The translations under genes were made by a program, and so were the position numbers. Source: DATKZS01 sp035527835 [NCBI: bacterium] (GTDB lineage: Bacteria; RBG-13-61-14). From it: a stretch of 64,000 nt of DNA. Positions 44,606 through 54,872 of the stretch are shown here, piece by piece. Within the stretch, counting starts at the first letter, position 1. Each line of letters starts with the position of its first letter. Under the pieces are notes generated by a model, which saw nothing but the letters and a program-made list of their open reading frames with translations, did not search any database and was not told the origin of the DNA. The stretch is taken from NCBI GenBank assembly GCA_035527835.1, contig DATKZS010000093.1:1-64000 (forward strand). Direction: 5' to 3'.

Positions 44606-46057
44606 ATGGTGAAAAGAATCGTGGCGCTCATCCTGATCCTGGCCTGCACTTCCGTGGCCTGGATGATCCTGTCCGTGAACATGACCTACCGCACCCGGGA
44701 GCGGGGCGCAAGCATGTCGGACGCGGTCGGCGGCCTCTGGGGCACGGAGCAGCACCAGGTCGCCCCCGCCGTCTGGACCAACTGGGAAACTGAAAAAAGA
44801 ACGGAGATGAACAACGAGGAGAAGCTGGCCGCCACCAAAAAGAAGCTGGAGGAGGAGCAGGTCAAGGCCGAGATGGAGCAGCGACAGCCCCGCAAGCTGG
44901 CCATGAGGCCCGAGGACTTCATCAAGATCGTCAAGGAAAAGCATGAGCGGATGCTCGGGCTCCAGAAGAGCGACATCAGCGTGGACCTCGCCCTCGACTA
45001 CCGCAAAAAGGGCCTGCTCTGGTTCTCGACCTATACCGTGGATTACAAGTCGCAATACGGGATCAAGAACCCGGTGGCCCTGCCTGTGAGGGTGGTCATG
45101 GCTTTTCCCTTCCCCAGCTCCAGCGCCGTTTACGACAACATGGCCATCGAGGCGCCGGGCATCGCCGACCTCGCCTATGATACCGGAGTGGACGAAAGGG
45201 GCCAAAGCCGCATGGTCGCCCGCTTCACCCTGCCCGCCAACGCCTCGCAGCTCATCAACTTCCGCTACAAATCACGCGGAATGAATGAGTGGACCTACCA
45301 GTTCGGGAAGAACATGGAAATCGTCAAGGACTTCAAGCTCACCATGAGGACTGACTTCGACAATATTGATTTTCCTCGTGAATCCATCAGCCCGGACCGC
45401 AAGGAACACGAGACCTCCGGCGGCTGGACCCTGACCTGGGAAAAGGAATCACTGGTCAGCGCCGTGCAGATCGGCATGGTCATGCCCACCCGCATCAACC
45501 CCGGGCCCCTCGCCGCCGCCATGTGCACGACCGCGCCCGTGTCGCTGCTCTTCTTCTTTTTCATGATCTTCACGCTCCAGGTCATGCGCGGCATCAAGCT
45601 GCACCCCATGAATTATTTCTTCCTGGCCGCGAGCTTCTTCGCATTCAACATCCTGTTTTCCTACCTGGTGGACCACCTCGACGTCAAGCTCTCGTTCATC
45701 ATCTCCGCCGCAGTCTCCTATTTCCTGGTCGTGTCCTATCTGCGGCTCGTGGTCAGCAGCCGCTTCGCCCTGGTGGAGGCCGGGATGTCACAGTTCATTT
45801 ATCAGATCCTCTTCGCCTTCGCCCATTTCTTCGAGGGCTACACCGGACTGGCCGTCACCATCGGCGCCATCATCAGCTTGGCCGTGCTCATGCGCATGAC
45901 CGCGAAAATTGACTGGGATGAGAGCTTCAAGGACAAGGACTGGGGAGGCATGCCCGGACGCAAAAAGGGAGGCCCCAGGATGGGCGGGACCATTGAGGGC
46001 AAGGCCCGTCCCCAGGCCCAGTCCCCCATCGTTCCTCCTCCGATGGGGGAAGTGTGA
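44606..46057 (+). CDS. CreD-like inner-membrane protein
   Basis: A 483-residue membrane protein. An N-terminal span (about 5-24) is followed by a periplasmic domain of about 280 residues with a coiled coil early on, then five to six C-terminal spans from about 310 (including LHPMNYFFLAASFFAFNILF), ending with the CreD-type sequence MRMTAKIDW and a Pro/Gly-rich cytoplasmic tail. In enterobacteria CreD is controlled by the CreBC two-component system and affects envelope integrity; here a two-component pair lies two genes downstream. The SD AGGAGG is strong. The stop overlaps the amidase ATG by one nt (TGATG). Confidence 0.7.
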   Translation: MVKRIVALILILACTSVAWMILSVNMTYRTRERGASMSDAVGGLWGTEQHQVAPAVWTNWETEKRTEMNNEEKLAATKKKLEEEQVKAEMEQRQPRKLAMRPEDFIKIVKEKHERMLGLQKSDISVDLALDYRKKGLLWFSTYTVDYKSQYGIKNPVALPVRVVMAFPFPSSSAVYDNMAIEAPGIADLAYDTGVDERGQSRMVARFTLPANASQLINFRYKSRGMNEWTYQFGKNMEIVKDFKLTMRTDFDNIDFPRESISPDRKEHETSGGWTLTWEKESLVSAVQIGMVMPTRINPGPLAAAMCTTAPVSLLFFFFMIFTLQVMRGIKLHPMNYFFLAASFFAFNILFSYLVDHLDVKLSFIISAAVSYFLVVSYLRLVVSSRFALVEAGMSQFIYQILFAFAHFFEGYTGLAVTIGAIISLAVLMRMTAKIDWDESFKDKDWGGMPGRKKGGPRMGGTIEGKARPQAQSPIVPPPMGEV

Positions 46058-46719
46058 TGCACGTCCGCACCATGTCGCGCCGCATCGCGCTCGCCGCGGG
46101 GGGCCTGACCCTGGCCGCGGCGCCGGGGCCGTTTCAGGCCCTCCGCGACGCCCTCCGCGCCATCTCCAGAGGCGTGATCCCCTCGGCCTCCATCCAGCCC
46201 GGCGGCATTATCGTGCACCACTCCGCCACCGGGCCCGACCAGCTTTGCCATGCCACCGCCGCCGCCTTCGAAGAGGAGCACAAGCTAAGGGGCATGGCAG
46301 TGTGGTACCGGGGCAGGATCCATCACATCGCTTATCATTACGTGATCCTGCCCGACGGGACCATCGAGCCCGGCCGCCCCGAGCTCTGCCGCGGCGCGCA
46401 CACCAAATCCTCGCGCTTCAACCGCTGGCTCGGCATCTGCGTGGTCGGGTACTTCGACCCCAGGTGGGCCGACAAGAAATACCACCGGCCCACGCCCAAG
46501 CAGATGCAGGCCCTCGCCAACCTGACCGGCGAGCTCATGCAAAAGTACCGGTTCGACGCAACCAAAATCCTTCCCCATCGCGCCGTCAACGTCACCGAGT
46601 GCCCCGGAAAATCGTTCCCGCTTTCCGAGTACCTTTCCCTGGCCAGGACCCCGTCCTCCCCCGTGTCCAGGCCCCAGGCCTCAAGCCTCAAGCCACAAGC
46701 CTCTCGACAAGCAGGGTAG
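46057..46719 (+). CDS. PGRP/Amidase_2-type N-acetylmuramoyl-L-alanine amidase
   Basis: A 220-residue exported enzyme expected to cut the MurNAc-L-Ala bond of peptidoglycan. The N-terminus MSRRIALAAGGLTLAAA (from residue 6) has a twin-arginine-like signal. The Zn site is His54 (IIVHHSAT), His174 (LPHRAVN) and Cys182 (TECPGKSF), with Tyr94 in AYHYVI, the full amidase set. The last ~18 residues are encoded by a family B repeat arm (46668-46702), so the native end was probably near residue 200. It is coupled to the CreD-like gene by a one-nt overlap. Confidence 0.85.
   Translation: MHVRTMSRRIALAAGGLTLAAAPGPFQALRDALRAISRGVIPSASIQPGGIIVHHSATGPDQLCHATAAAFEEEHKLRGMAVWYRGRIHHIAYHYVILPDGTIEPGRPELCRGAHTKSSRFNRWLGICVVGYFDPRWADKKYHRPTPKQMQALANLTGELMQKYRFDATKILPHRAVNVTECPGKSFPLSEYLSLARTPSSPVSRPQASSLKPQASRQAG
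46668..46702. repeat. Family B half-unit inside the amidase 3' end
   Basis: CCTCAAGCC words without an inverted partner are read as coding sequence at the C-terminus of the amidase (residues from about 205). Confidence 0.8.
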
Positions 46720-46785
46720 GGGGAGCAGGATGAATTCCCCGCGCCAATTTCCGGGATCCAGCGGTTTTTGCTACGATGAGGATGG

Positions 46786-46842
46786 TGGAGGGGACACTCT
46801 TGTCCCCTCTGTCTGGGCCGACAGGAGTGTCGGCCCCACCTC
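46786..46842. repeat. Family H double hairpin (copy 3)
   Basis: GGGGACACTCTTGTCCCC and GGGCCGACAGGAGTGTCGGCCC lie inside an outer GGAGG/CCTCC pair. It separates the amidase from the response regulator by replacing most of the gap. Confidence 0.85.
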
Positions 46843-46870
46843 CAAAACCGCACGGCGAGGTAAAACCAAG

Positions 46871-47560
46871 ATGACGCAAACCATACTGGTGATAGACGAT
46901 GATCCGCACATCCGGGAGATCGTGGAGTACGCACTGACCAAGGCCGGCTACAAGGTGGCGCTGGCCCCGGACGGCAAGGCCGGCATCAAGGCCTTCCAGG
47001 CCCGCCGGCCCGACCTCGTGGTCCTCGACATCCTCATGCCCGAGATGGAGGGAACCGAGGTCTGCAAGATAATCCGCGCCGACTCCGACGTGCCCATCGT
47101 CTTCCTCACCTCGGTGGACGACGAGGTGGACCGCATCATCGGCCTCGAAATGGGAGGCGACGACTACATCACCAAGCCCTTCAGCCCGCGCGAGCTCACC
47201 GCCCGGATCAAGGCCGTGCTCCGCCGTTCCGCGAAACCTTCCCCCGGGCGCGACAAGGCGCCCGAGAACCTGGTCCACGGTCCGCTCCGCCTTGACCTCG
47301 ACCGCTTCAAGGCATTCTGGAACGAGGTCGAGGTCGCGCTCACCGTCACCGAGTTCCGCGTGCTCCAGGCCCTGCTCGCCTATCCCGGAAAGGTGTACTC
47401 AAGGGACGAGCTCATGGACCGGGCCTATGCCGACGGAGTCATCGTCACCGACCGCACCATAGACAGCCACATCAAACGCATCCGGAAAAAATTCGAGCCC
47501 ACCGGATGGAACCCCATCGAGACCGTCCACGGACTCGGATACAGGATGGCGGAGAATTAA
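46871..47560 (+). CDS. OmpR/PhoB-family response regulator (ChvI/CreB-like)
   Basis: A 229-residue regulator with a receiver domain (phosphoacceptor Asp53 in VVLDILMPEMEG, Lys102 in YITKPFSPREL) and an OmpR-type winged helix (about 125-229; VALTVTEFRVLQALL, DRTIDSHIKRIRKKFEP). Sequence details such as VIDDDPHIREI, FLTSVDDEVDRI and GLEMGGDDYITKPFSPREL are ChvI-like. GAGG lies about ten nt upstream of ATG 46871; the frame continues upstream to 46730 only through a repeat. The kinase gene starts one nt after its stop. It probably controls the surrounding envelope genes. Confidence 0.92.
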   Translation: MTQTILVIDDDPHIREIVEYALTKAGYKVALAPDGKAGIKAFQARRPDLVVLDILMPEMEGTEVCKIIRADSDVPIVFLTSVDDEVDRIIGLEMGGDDYITKPFSPRELTARIKAVLRRSAKPSPGRDKAPENLVHGPLRLDLDRFKAFWNEVEVALTVTEFRVLQALLAYPGKVYSRDELMDRAYADGVIVTDRTIDSHIKRIRKKFEPTGWNPIETVHGLGYRMAEN

Positions 47561-47561
47561 C

Positions 47562-49166
47562 ATGCGCTGGACCTGGATCAAAAGGGCATATTCCCTCCGG
47601 GCGCTCGTCATCACCATCAACCTCGCGGTCCTGGCCCTGCCCATTATCGGGATAGCGTCGCTGCGCATCTTCGAGAACGTGCTCCACCGACAGACCGAGG
47701 TCAAGCTCATCGCCGAGGGAGCATACGTCCAGGCCCTCTACATAGCCGCCCTCTCCGCCGCCGTCGGAAACGGGGACATGACCGACCCGAACCTCGCCCA
47801 TCTCCTCGATAACCCGCCGCCGCTGGTGGACGACTTTTACCGGCCCCAGTTCCCCCAGATTGATCTCACCCGCGACAAGATTCTTGCCGCCGGCCCGGAC
47901 GGCCTCACGCCGGAAACCCTGGTCAATCCCGCCGCCCTCGAAGCCGGCGCCGTGATCCAGCCCATCCTCCGCGAGGTCCTGCGCTACAACCTCTCCGGAG
48001 TCATCGTCCTCGACGACAACGGCGTGGTCGTGGCCAGCACCGGCGGCATGATCGGCCAGAGCCTCACTAACCGCCATGAGGTCCGGCAGGCCCTCGCCGG
48101 ACATTACTGCTCCGTGCTCCGCGAGCGCGAGCTCGGGCCACGCTCCGAGCTCGGCTCCATCAGCCGCGCCTCCCGCGTCCGCGTTTACGTGGCCATCCCC
48201 ATCCTCTACCAGGACAAGTACCTGGCCGGGGTCGTCTATCTCCACCGCACCAGCCTGACTTTTTTGCGCGACCTCTGGGAGCGCCGCTTCGCCACCGCCC
48301 TCATCATCGTCGTCGTCATCACCATCGCCATCAGCCTCCTCCTCGCAAGCCTCGTCACCCGCCCGCTCAACACCATGATCACCCAGGCCCAGCGCATCGC
48401 CGCCGGAGAGTCCGGGGTCTCGCTCAAGGCCGGAAAGATCGCGCCGGTCGAGGCCCACGAGCTCTCCCAGGCCCTCTCCGAGATGCTCACCGAGCTCAAG
48501 CGCCGCTACAACTATGTCGAGGAGTTCACTAAAAACGTCTCCCACGAGTTCAAGACGCCGCTTGCCGGCATCCAGGGCGCCATCGAGCTCCTGCGCGACG
48601 GATGGCCGGACATGAGCGAGGCCGACCGGGCCCGCTTCCTCACCATGATTGACACCGAGGTCAAGCGCATGGAGCGATTGGTCAAGAGGCTCATCGCGCT
48701 GACCAGGATCGAGCTCGCCCAGCCCGCCGACGCATCCACCGACATCGCCGACCTCCTCGAACACATGGCCCGGCGTTACATGGAGGCCGGGCAGACCATC
48801 ACCTTAGTGAAAAAGTCCGACGCCGCCCCCGCGCGCATCGCCGCCGACATGGCCGAGACGCTCTTCACCAATCTCATTGACAACGCGCTCACCCACGGCA
48901 AGGGCGCGCCGGTGACCGTCGAGCTGTCCGCCGGGCCCGTGGTCGAGGTCAAGGACGCCGGCCCGGGCATATCGCCCGCCAACCTGCTCCGCATCTTCGA
49001 CCGCTTCTTCACCACCGCCCGCGACGCCGGCGGCACCGGTCTGGGACTCGCCATGGTCAAAGCGATCTGCGAGGCCAATGGCGCCGAAATAAACGTGCAT
49101 TCGGACGAACAGGGGACCGTGTTCAAGGTGGCCTTCAAGCCAATGGCCGGGGGCCAGAAACACTAA
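47562..49166 (+). CDS. Membrane sensor histidine kinase (ChvG/CreC-like)
   Basis: A 534-residue kinase. Two membrane spans (about 17-36 and 245-265) enclose a periplasmic sensor of about 205 residues with a Cache-like VIVLDDNGVVVAST. HAMP follows, then the H-box His328 (HEFKTPLAGIQG), the N-box NLIDNALTHG, the D/F-box DAGPGISPANLLRIFDRFF and the G-box GGTGLGLAMV. The N-terminal sensor is like ChvG, which responds to acid or envelope stress. It is paired with the preceding regulator and followed after 40 nt by the macroglobulin gene. Confidence 0.9.
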   Translation: MRWTWIKRAYSLRALVITINLAVLALPIIGIASLRIFENVLHRQTEVKLIAEGAYVQALYIAALSAAVGNGDMTDPNLAHLLDNPPPLVDDFYRPQFPQIDLTRDKILAAGPDGLTPETLVNPAALEAGAVIQPILREVLRYNLSGVIVLDDNGVVVASTGGMIGQSLTNRHEVRQALAGHYCSVLRERELGPRSELGSISRASRVRVYVAIPILYQDKYLAGVVYLHRTSLTFLRDLWERRFATALIIVVVITIAISLLLASLVTRPLNTMITQAQRIAAGESGVSLKAGKIAPVEAHELSQALSEMLTELKRRYNYVEEFTKNVSHEFKTPLAGIQGAIELLRDGWPDMSEADRARFLTMIDTEVKRMERLVKRLIALTRIELAQPADASTDIADLLEHMARRYMEAGQTITLVKKSDAAPARIAADMAETLFTNLIDNALTHGKGAPVTVELSAGPVVEVKDAGPGISPANLLRIFDRFFTTARDAGGTGLGLAMVKAICEANGAEINVHSDEQGTVFKVAFKPMAGGQKH

Positions 49167-49206
49167 ACCGTAAAACAATCAGGTGAAAACGGGAAGGAGG
49201 ATTGTC

Positions 49207-52200
49207 ATGAAACTCCACAGGATTCTTGCGGCCATTTTCACCCTCATAATCATCGCCATGACTCTGGCCGTGGGCAATGATTGCGAGGAACAACCGGGCT
49301 CGAAAAACGCGGCGCCGCCAGCCGCCAGGCGCGGACAACCCGCGCCGCGACAACAGAGCGCCACGGGGCCCCAGGTCATTCAGCCCGTGCACACCGGGAC
49401 GAATAAAGCCCCGGCCCGGGAGGCCCCGAAAACCCAAATGAAGGCCGCCGATCCCTATGCCCCCGTCATCACCGCCCAGCGCGGACCGGACATGGTCCTG
49501 GCCCGCTTCCCACGGCCCCTGGTGGACGCCAAAGAGGTGACCATGTTGTGCGGCCCCAACACCATCTTCCTCGTCAAGCCGCAGACACAGGCGTCGTGCA
49601 CGTGGAATGACCAGAGCACCATGGTCCTCCGGCCTGCCGACAGCCTCAAGTTCTACGACGGCTTCGAGGTCGAGGTGGTCCAGGTCGAGACCAGCCAGGG
49701 CATCCTGCGCTCGCCCAGGCCGGGAGCATGGGCGGCCGCCTTCAAGTTCACGGTCCTCAAAGTCGCCCGGATCAACTCCAACCGCACGGACTTCCGCAAA
49801 CGCGAGGCCAGGGTGGAGCTCGCCTTCACCGGCCCGGTCGCCGCCGCCGAGCTCAAGCAGCGCCTTGACCTCAAGCTCAACAACGAGCCCGTGGAGAAGG
49901 TCGAGGTCACCAATCTGGACCAGCCCGAAAACCTCTTGATCGTGGCCCGGCTGCCAAGGCCCGGACTGGTCAACGACCTTAACCTCAAAATCGCGAAGGG
50001 ACTCAAGAGCACCGTGGCCGGCGTCGTCATGGAAGAGGACTACCAGCATGACTTCGACCTCGGCAATCCCCCCCAAATCAAAATCTACTCCGTCAACCTG
50101 AGCGAAGGCGCCGAAGGCTATTACCTCTTCGTCCAATGTTATGATAATGCCGGCGGCCGCGACTCCTGCGATATTGACCCGGACTCCTTCGATCAAAAGG
50201 TCGAGTTCAAGCCGCCGGTCAATCCCCGCCTCGCGCCCGCCCGCGGCGGCTTCCGCATCTACGGCCAATTCCACGAGGGCGACTACAAGCTGGCCCTCGA
50301 CCGCGGCCTCTACACTAAAAGCGGCGCTATGCTCATCGCCGACTTCTCCCGCGACCTCAAGATCCCCAAACGCACCGCCAAGGCATCCTTCGTGGCCAAG
50401 GGACGATACGTCGCGCGCGACCGCCTGGCCAAGGTCCCCTTAAAGCACATCAACGTGGACGAGATCACCGTCACCGCCCGCCGCATTCCCGAGACCAACC
50501 TGGTCTTCTGGCTCTCCGGCCAGGACGAGCGCTTCGACGACCGCACCTCCGATGTCATCGCATCCAAGACCTTCAAGGTCGAGAACAAACCCGACCTCGA
50601 GCGCACGAGCTGGCTCGACCTCTCCCCCCTGGCACCCGCCGGCGCCAAGGGTGTGTACGAGTTCACCGCCACCGGCGGCAACCGCGCCGACTCCATCCGC
50701 GTCGTGCTCACCCGGCTCGCGCTCATCGCCAAGCGAGCCGGCGCCTCCGGCATGGACCTCTCCGTATGGGCCGTCAACTCCGAGACCCTGGAACCGCAAA
50801 AGGACGTGGCCATTGAAGTCGTCACCGTGAGCAACCGCGTCATCGCCACGGCGAAAACCAGCGCCGACGGGCTCGCATCCTTCACCAGCCTCGCGGACCC
50901 CATCAAGGAGGCCGGCAAGGGGCCGTTCGCCTTGATCGCCCGCTCCGGCGACGACCTCACCCTCCTCAAATTCTCCGACCTCCAGATCCCGCTCTCCGAG
51001 TACCGGGTGCAGGGAGACCAGTATCACTCCACCATGCCCTACCGCGCCGTGATCTACGCCGACCGCGGCGTCTATCGCCCCGCCGAGACCGCCCACCTCG
51101 CCGCCATCGTCTGGGAGGATGGAGACCGCGCGCCCGCCAAGCCCATCCCCCTGGTCGCCCGGCTGAAAGACCCGCGCGGCAAGGACGCCGACGTGATCTC
51201 GGCCAAGACCAATGAAGCCGGCATGGCCGTCTTTGACCTGCCCTTCGACGACTATGCGCCCACCGGCAAGTACGATTTCACGCTCGAGGTCGGAGGCGTG
51301 GCCATCGGCGCCTATTCCTTCCAGGTCGAAGAGTTCGTGCCCGAGCGCATGAAGGTCACCGCGACCCCCCTCACCGCCGAAATCACCGCGGCCGAGGAGC
51401 CGTCATTCTGGGTCGAGGCCCGCTACCTCTTCGGAGCCGTCGCCAGGGGCGAGAAGGTGGAAGCCAAGTGCACCGTCGAGCCGGCCGAGCTGAGCTTCAC
51501 CCAGCACCCCGGCTATACCTTCTCCGTCTGGCGCCAGGACCCGATCAAGCCACTCCCGCTCGGCTCGGTCCAGGAAACCCTGAACGATAAAGGCTCCGTG
51601 AGCGTCACCTGCCCGCCCGTCGCCGATGTCGTCTCCATGAAAGGACCGGCCACGGTCAAGCTCACGGCCTCCGTGTTCGAGGCCGGCTCCGGCCGGACCT
51701 CCGTGGCCCGGTCCTCCATCAAGGTCCATCCCGACCTCCATTACATCGGACTCAAATCCTCGGCCGCCAAGGCCGTCGCCGGACAAAAGGTGGAAGTGGA
51801 AGGAGTGGTCGTGGACTGGCAGGGCGCGCTCGCCACCGAGGCCGCCGAAGTAGACGTCGAGCTGCTCGAGATCGAGTCCGAGTGGTCATGGGAATATGAC
51901 GATAATGAGGGCACCAGCGAGAACCACCGCTACGTCCGCGAGGTCTCGTTGCGGACCGAAAAGGTCAAGGTCAAGGACGGCCGCTTCAAGTATTCCTTCA
52001 CCCCGGCGCGCGACACCGAGGCCTTTCTGGTCCGCGCCGCCTCCGGCCCCAAAATCTCGACCGGCCTCTACCTCAAGGGCGATGGATACGACTGGTACTG
52101 GGAACAATATTACTCCTCGTCCCGCAACGACGACCGCACGCCCGCGCCCATGCTGCCCCAAGGCCTCGTCCTCAACCTGCCGCAAACCATTCAGACCGGC

Positions 52201-54858
52201 GACCCCGTCGCCGTGGCCGCGAACATGCCGTACCCCGGCCGCCTCCTCCTCACCGTCGAGACCGACCGCATCGTCGAGGCCAAATGGTACGACGTGAAGC
52301 CCGGGCCCTTCACCGCCCAATTCACGCTCCATGAATTCGCGCCCAACGTCTACGTGAGCGCGCTGCTCTTAAAGGACCCGTTCTACGAGAGCAAGCAGGC
52401 CTTCATCCCCGGACGCGCCTTCGGCGTGGCCTCGGTCAAGCTCGAGCCCTCCCTGCATAACCTCTCGCTTCACATTACCGCTCCCCGGGAGATCGAGCCG
52501 AACCAGGAGCTGGCCGTACGCCTCGACGTCGCCGGCTTCCATAACCGGCGTCTCTATGCCACGGTGGCCGCCGTGGACGAGGGCGTGCTCCAGCTCACCG
52601 ACTTCAATAACCCCGACCCGCTCGCCGACATGTTCAAGAAGCGCGGGCTCGCGGTCAGCACCTTCGAGACCATCGGCTGGACCATGCTCCTGCCCCCGTC
52701 ATCCGGCAAGAGCACCGGAGGAGACGGCGGCGACGAAGAGGCCTACGACACCGGCGCCGCCGGACCCCGCGTCCAGCCTATCAAGCCCGTGGCCCTATGG
52801 TCCGGACTCATTGACGTCGGACGCGACGGCAAGGCCGTCGTCAAGTTCCAGGTCCCCACCTACCGCGGCAGCCTCCGCATCATGGCCGTCGCCGTAACGC
52901 CCGACCGCATGACCAGCGCCTCCGCAAAGACCCTGGTCCGCGATCCCCTCGTGCTCCAGCCCTCGTTCCCCAGGTTCCTGATCGCCGGGGATGAGCTGGT
53001 AACGCCAGTGTTCATCACCAACATGACCGGGGCCCCGCAGACCGTCACCGTCGAGCTCAAGCCGAGCTCCGAGATCGTGCTTCTGGAGCCGGCCGTCAAG
53101 TCCCTGGTGCTCGCGCCCGAACAGTCCGGCACCGTGACCTACCTCGCGCGCGTCAACGCCGCCTACGGCAAGGCCGTGTTCGACGTCATGGCCGCCGCCG
53201 GAAAATTCCGCTCCCGCGACCACGCCGAGCTCCCCATCTTCTTGAACGGCGGCGAGACCCACGACATCTACCTGCACAAGCTCCAGCCCGGAACCAACGA
53301 GCTCATCGCCGACCTCAAAGGCAAAGGCTGGAGCCCGCTCGCCGAAAAAACCACCGTATCCATCACCAACCACCGCTATGCCCGCGAGCTAACTCACCTC
53401 AAGTACCTGATCCAGTATCCCTACGGCTGCATCGAGCAGACCACCTCAACCACCCGGCCCCTCCTCTATATCGGCAGCCTCGTCTCCGCCATGGACCCCG
53501 AAGTCACCGCCGACGGCAGCATCGAGGACAAGTTCATGTTCGGCGTCCGCCGCCTCTTCAGCATGCAGACCCCGGAGGGCGGGTTCTCCTACTGGCCCGG
53601 CGCGCGCGCCAACACCTACTGGGGCACGGCCTACGCCACCCACCTCATGCTCGAAGGCATCGAGGCCGGCTACCCCATCAACAAGGACCGGGTGGGCGAC
53701 GCGCTCAGCTTCATGGAAAACATCTTGAACTACAATCCCAACTTCAAAGACCCCAAGTACGGTTACTCCGTGGCCACCTCCGAGCCCTACATGCAGTTCG
53801 TGCTCGCCCGCGCCGGAAGAGGCCGCTCCGGAAGAATCCAGAAATTGATCGAGAACCCGAACCCGGAATGGGGCGAGCTCAAGGAAGAAAACCTCTTCCT
53901 GCTCAAGGCCGCGCTCTATCTGATGGGCGACGCCACCTATGAGAAGGACCTGAAAAATCCGGTCTATGCCGCCGCGAACCAGCGCGAGAACGGCTGGTCG
54001 TTCTGGTCCGCGCTCCGGCAGCAGGGCATGATGTTGGAGGTCGCGCAGGACGTGCTCAAGGACAGCTCGAGCCTCGAGCCGCTGGCCCAGTCCATCTCGT
54101 TGAGCCTCCAGGACCGCAGCGAAAACTACACCACGCAGGAGCTCTCCTGGTGCGTGAGCGCGCTCGGCAAGCGCGCGGCCCGTAGCGCGTCATCCTGGTC
54201 GGACGTCGCCCTTCTGCTCGATGGCAAGGCCGTGGCGCCCCTCACGAAAGGCAAGGGCGCGGACAAGGACGCCGGCTGGCGCATCTTCGGCGTCAGCGCC
54301 ATGAACAGCATGGCCATCACCATGGACAAAATCGAGGGCGGGGACCTCTTCGCCATGGTCCGCGTCGAGGGCGTCAAGCCCGACGTTCCGCCCGAGACCG
54401 GCGACCACTCCCTCGAAGTCAGCAGGACGTACCGCAACGAGAAGGGCGACGAATTGGACCCCAAAAACCTCACGCTCGGCGACCTGGTTTACGTCGAGGT
54501 CACTTTGCGCAACCTGCTGGACCGCCCGATCATGAACGTGGCTCTGGTGGACCGATTCGGCGCCGGCTTCGAGATCGAAAACCCCAGACTCCAGCGCGAG
54601 CACGCCGTGTCATGGGCCGACCAGGACTCCATGTGGGACACCGACTACATGAACATGCGCGACGACCGTATCGAGCTCTTCGGCGCGCTGGATGCGCGGG
54701 CCACTGTGAGCCAGATCTACGTCCTCCGTGCCGTCACCGGCGGCATCTTCACCACTCCGCCCGTCCGCGCCGAGGCCATGTACGACCCTGAAAAGTGGTC
54801 CCAGCAGACCGGGGATACCGTCAAGATAAAGGACCCGTGGGGAGCGCTCACGGACTGA
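49207..54858 (+). CDS. Bacterial alpha-2-macroglobulin with intact thioester
   Basis: An 1883-residue periplasmic macroglobulin of the YfhM type. The signal peptide (ILAAIFTLIIIAMTLAVG, about 5-22) is followed by MG domains and the bait region (Gly/Ser-rich, about 1180-1195). The thioester motif Cys1408-Ile-Glu-Gln1411 sits in YPYGCIEQTTST, and the terpenoid-fold C-terminal domains follow. Such proteins trap proteases that cross the outer membrane. ECAM-type proteins are lipoproteins; here the nearest Cys (GNDCEE) is not in a good lipobox, so anchoring is uncertain. GGAGG precedes ATG 49207 by six nt. PBP1C follows 14 nt downstream, the same pairing as in enterobacteria. Confidence 0.93.
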   Translation: MKLHRILAAIFTLIIIAMTLAVGNDCEEQPGSKNAAPPAARRGQPAPRQQSATGPQVIQPVHTGTNKAPAREAPKTQMKAADPYAPVITAQRGPDMVLARFPRPLVDAKEVTMLCGPNTIFLVKPQTQASCTWNDQSTMVLRPADSLKFYDGFEVEVVQVETSQGILRSPRPGAWAAAFKFTVLKVARINSNRTDFRKREARVELAFTGPVAAAELKQRLDLKLNNEPVEKVEVTNLDQPENLLIVARLPRPGLVNDLNLKIAKGLKSTVAGVVMEEDYQHDFDLGNPPQIKIYSVNLSEGAEGYYLFVQCYDNAGGRDSCDIDPDSFDQKVEFKPPVNPRLAPARGGFRIYGQFHEGDYKLALDRGLYTKSGAMLIADFSRDLKIPKRTAKASFVAKGRYVARDRLAKVPLKHINVDEITVTARRIPETNLVFWLSGQDERFDDRTSDVIASKTFKVENKPDLERTSWLDLSPLAPAGAKGVYEFTATGGNRADSIRVVLTRLALIAKRAGASGMDLSVWAVNSETLEPQKDVAIEVVTVSNRVIATAKTSADGLASFTSLADPIKEAGKGPFALIARSGDDLTLLKFSDLQIPLSEYRVQGDQYHSTMPYRAVIYADRGVYRPAETAHLAAIVWEDGDRAPAKPIPLVARLKDPRGKDADVISAKTNEAGMAVFDLPFDDYAPTGKYDFTLEVGGVAIGAYSFQVEEFVPERMKVTATPLTAEITAAEEPSFWVEARYLFGAVARGEKVEAKCTVEPAELSFTQHPGYTFSVWRQDPIKPLPLGSVQETLNDKGSVSVTCPPVADVVSMKGPATVKLTASVFEAGSGRTSVARSSIKVHPDLHYIGLKSSAAKAVAGQKVEVEGVVVDWQGALATEAAEVDVELLEIESEWSWEYDDNEGTSENHRYVREVSLRTEKVKVKDGRFKYSFTPARDTEAFLVRAASGPKISTGLYLKGDGYDWYWEQYYSSSRNDDRTPAPMLPQGLVLNLPQTIQTGDPVAVAANMPYPGRLLLTVETDRIVEAKWYDVKPGPFTAQFTLHEFAPNVYVSALLLKDPFYESKQAFIPGRAFGVASVKLEPSLHNLSLHITAPREIEPNQELAVRLDVAGFHNRRLYATVAAVDEGVLQLTDFNNPDPLADMFKKRGLAVSTFETIGWTMLLPPSSGKSTGGDGGDEEAYDTGAAGPRVQPIKPVALWSGLIDVGRDGKAVVKFQVPTYRGSLRIMAVAVTPDRMTSASAKTLVRDPLVLQPSFPRFLIAGDELVTPVFITNMTGAPQTVTVELKPSSEIVLLEPAVKSLVLAPEQSGTVTYLARVNAAYGKAVFDVMAAAGKFRSRDHAELPIFLNGGETHDIYLHKLQPGTNELIADLKGKGWSPLAEKTTVSITNHRYARELTHLKYLIQYPYGCIEQTTSTTRPLLYIGSLVSAMDPEVTADGSIEDKFMFGVRRLFSMQTPEGGFSYWPGARANTYWGTAYATHLMLEGIEAGYPINKDRVGDALSFMENILNYNPNFKDPKYGYSVATSEPYMQFVLARAGRGRSGRIQKLIENPNPEWGELKEENLFLLKAALYLMGDATYEKDLKNPVYAAANQRENGWSFWSALRQQGMMLEVAQDVLKDSSSLEPLAQSISLSLQDRSENYTTQELSWCVSALGKRAARSASSWSDVALLLDGKAVAPLTKGKGADKDAGWRIFGVSAMNSMAITMDKIEGGDLFAMVRVEGVKPDVPPETGDHSLEVSRTYRNEKGDELDPKNLTLGDLVYVEVTLRNLLDRPIMNVALVDRFGAGFEIENPRLQREHAVSWADQDSMWDTDYMNMRDDRIELFGALDARATVSQIYVLRAVTGGIFTTPPVRAEAMYDPEKWSQQTGDTVKIKDPWGALTD

Positions 54859-54872
54859 AAGGGAAGGGGATC

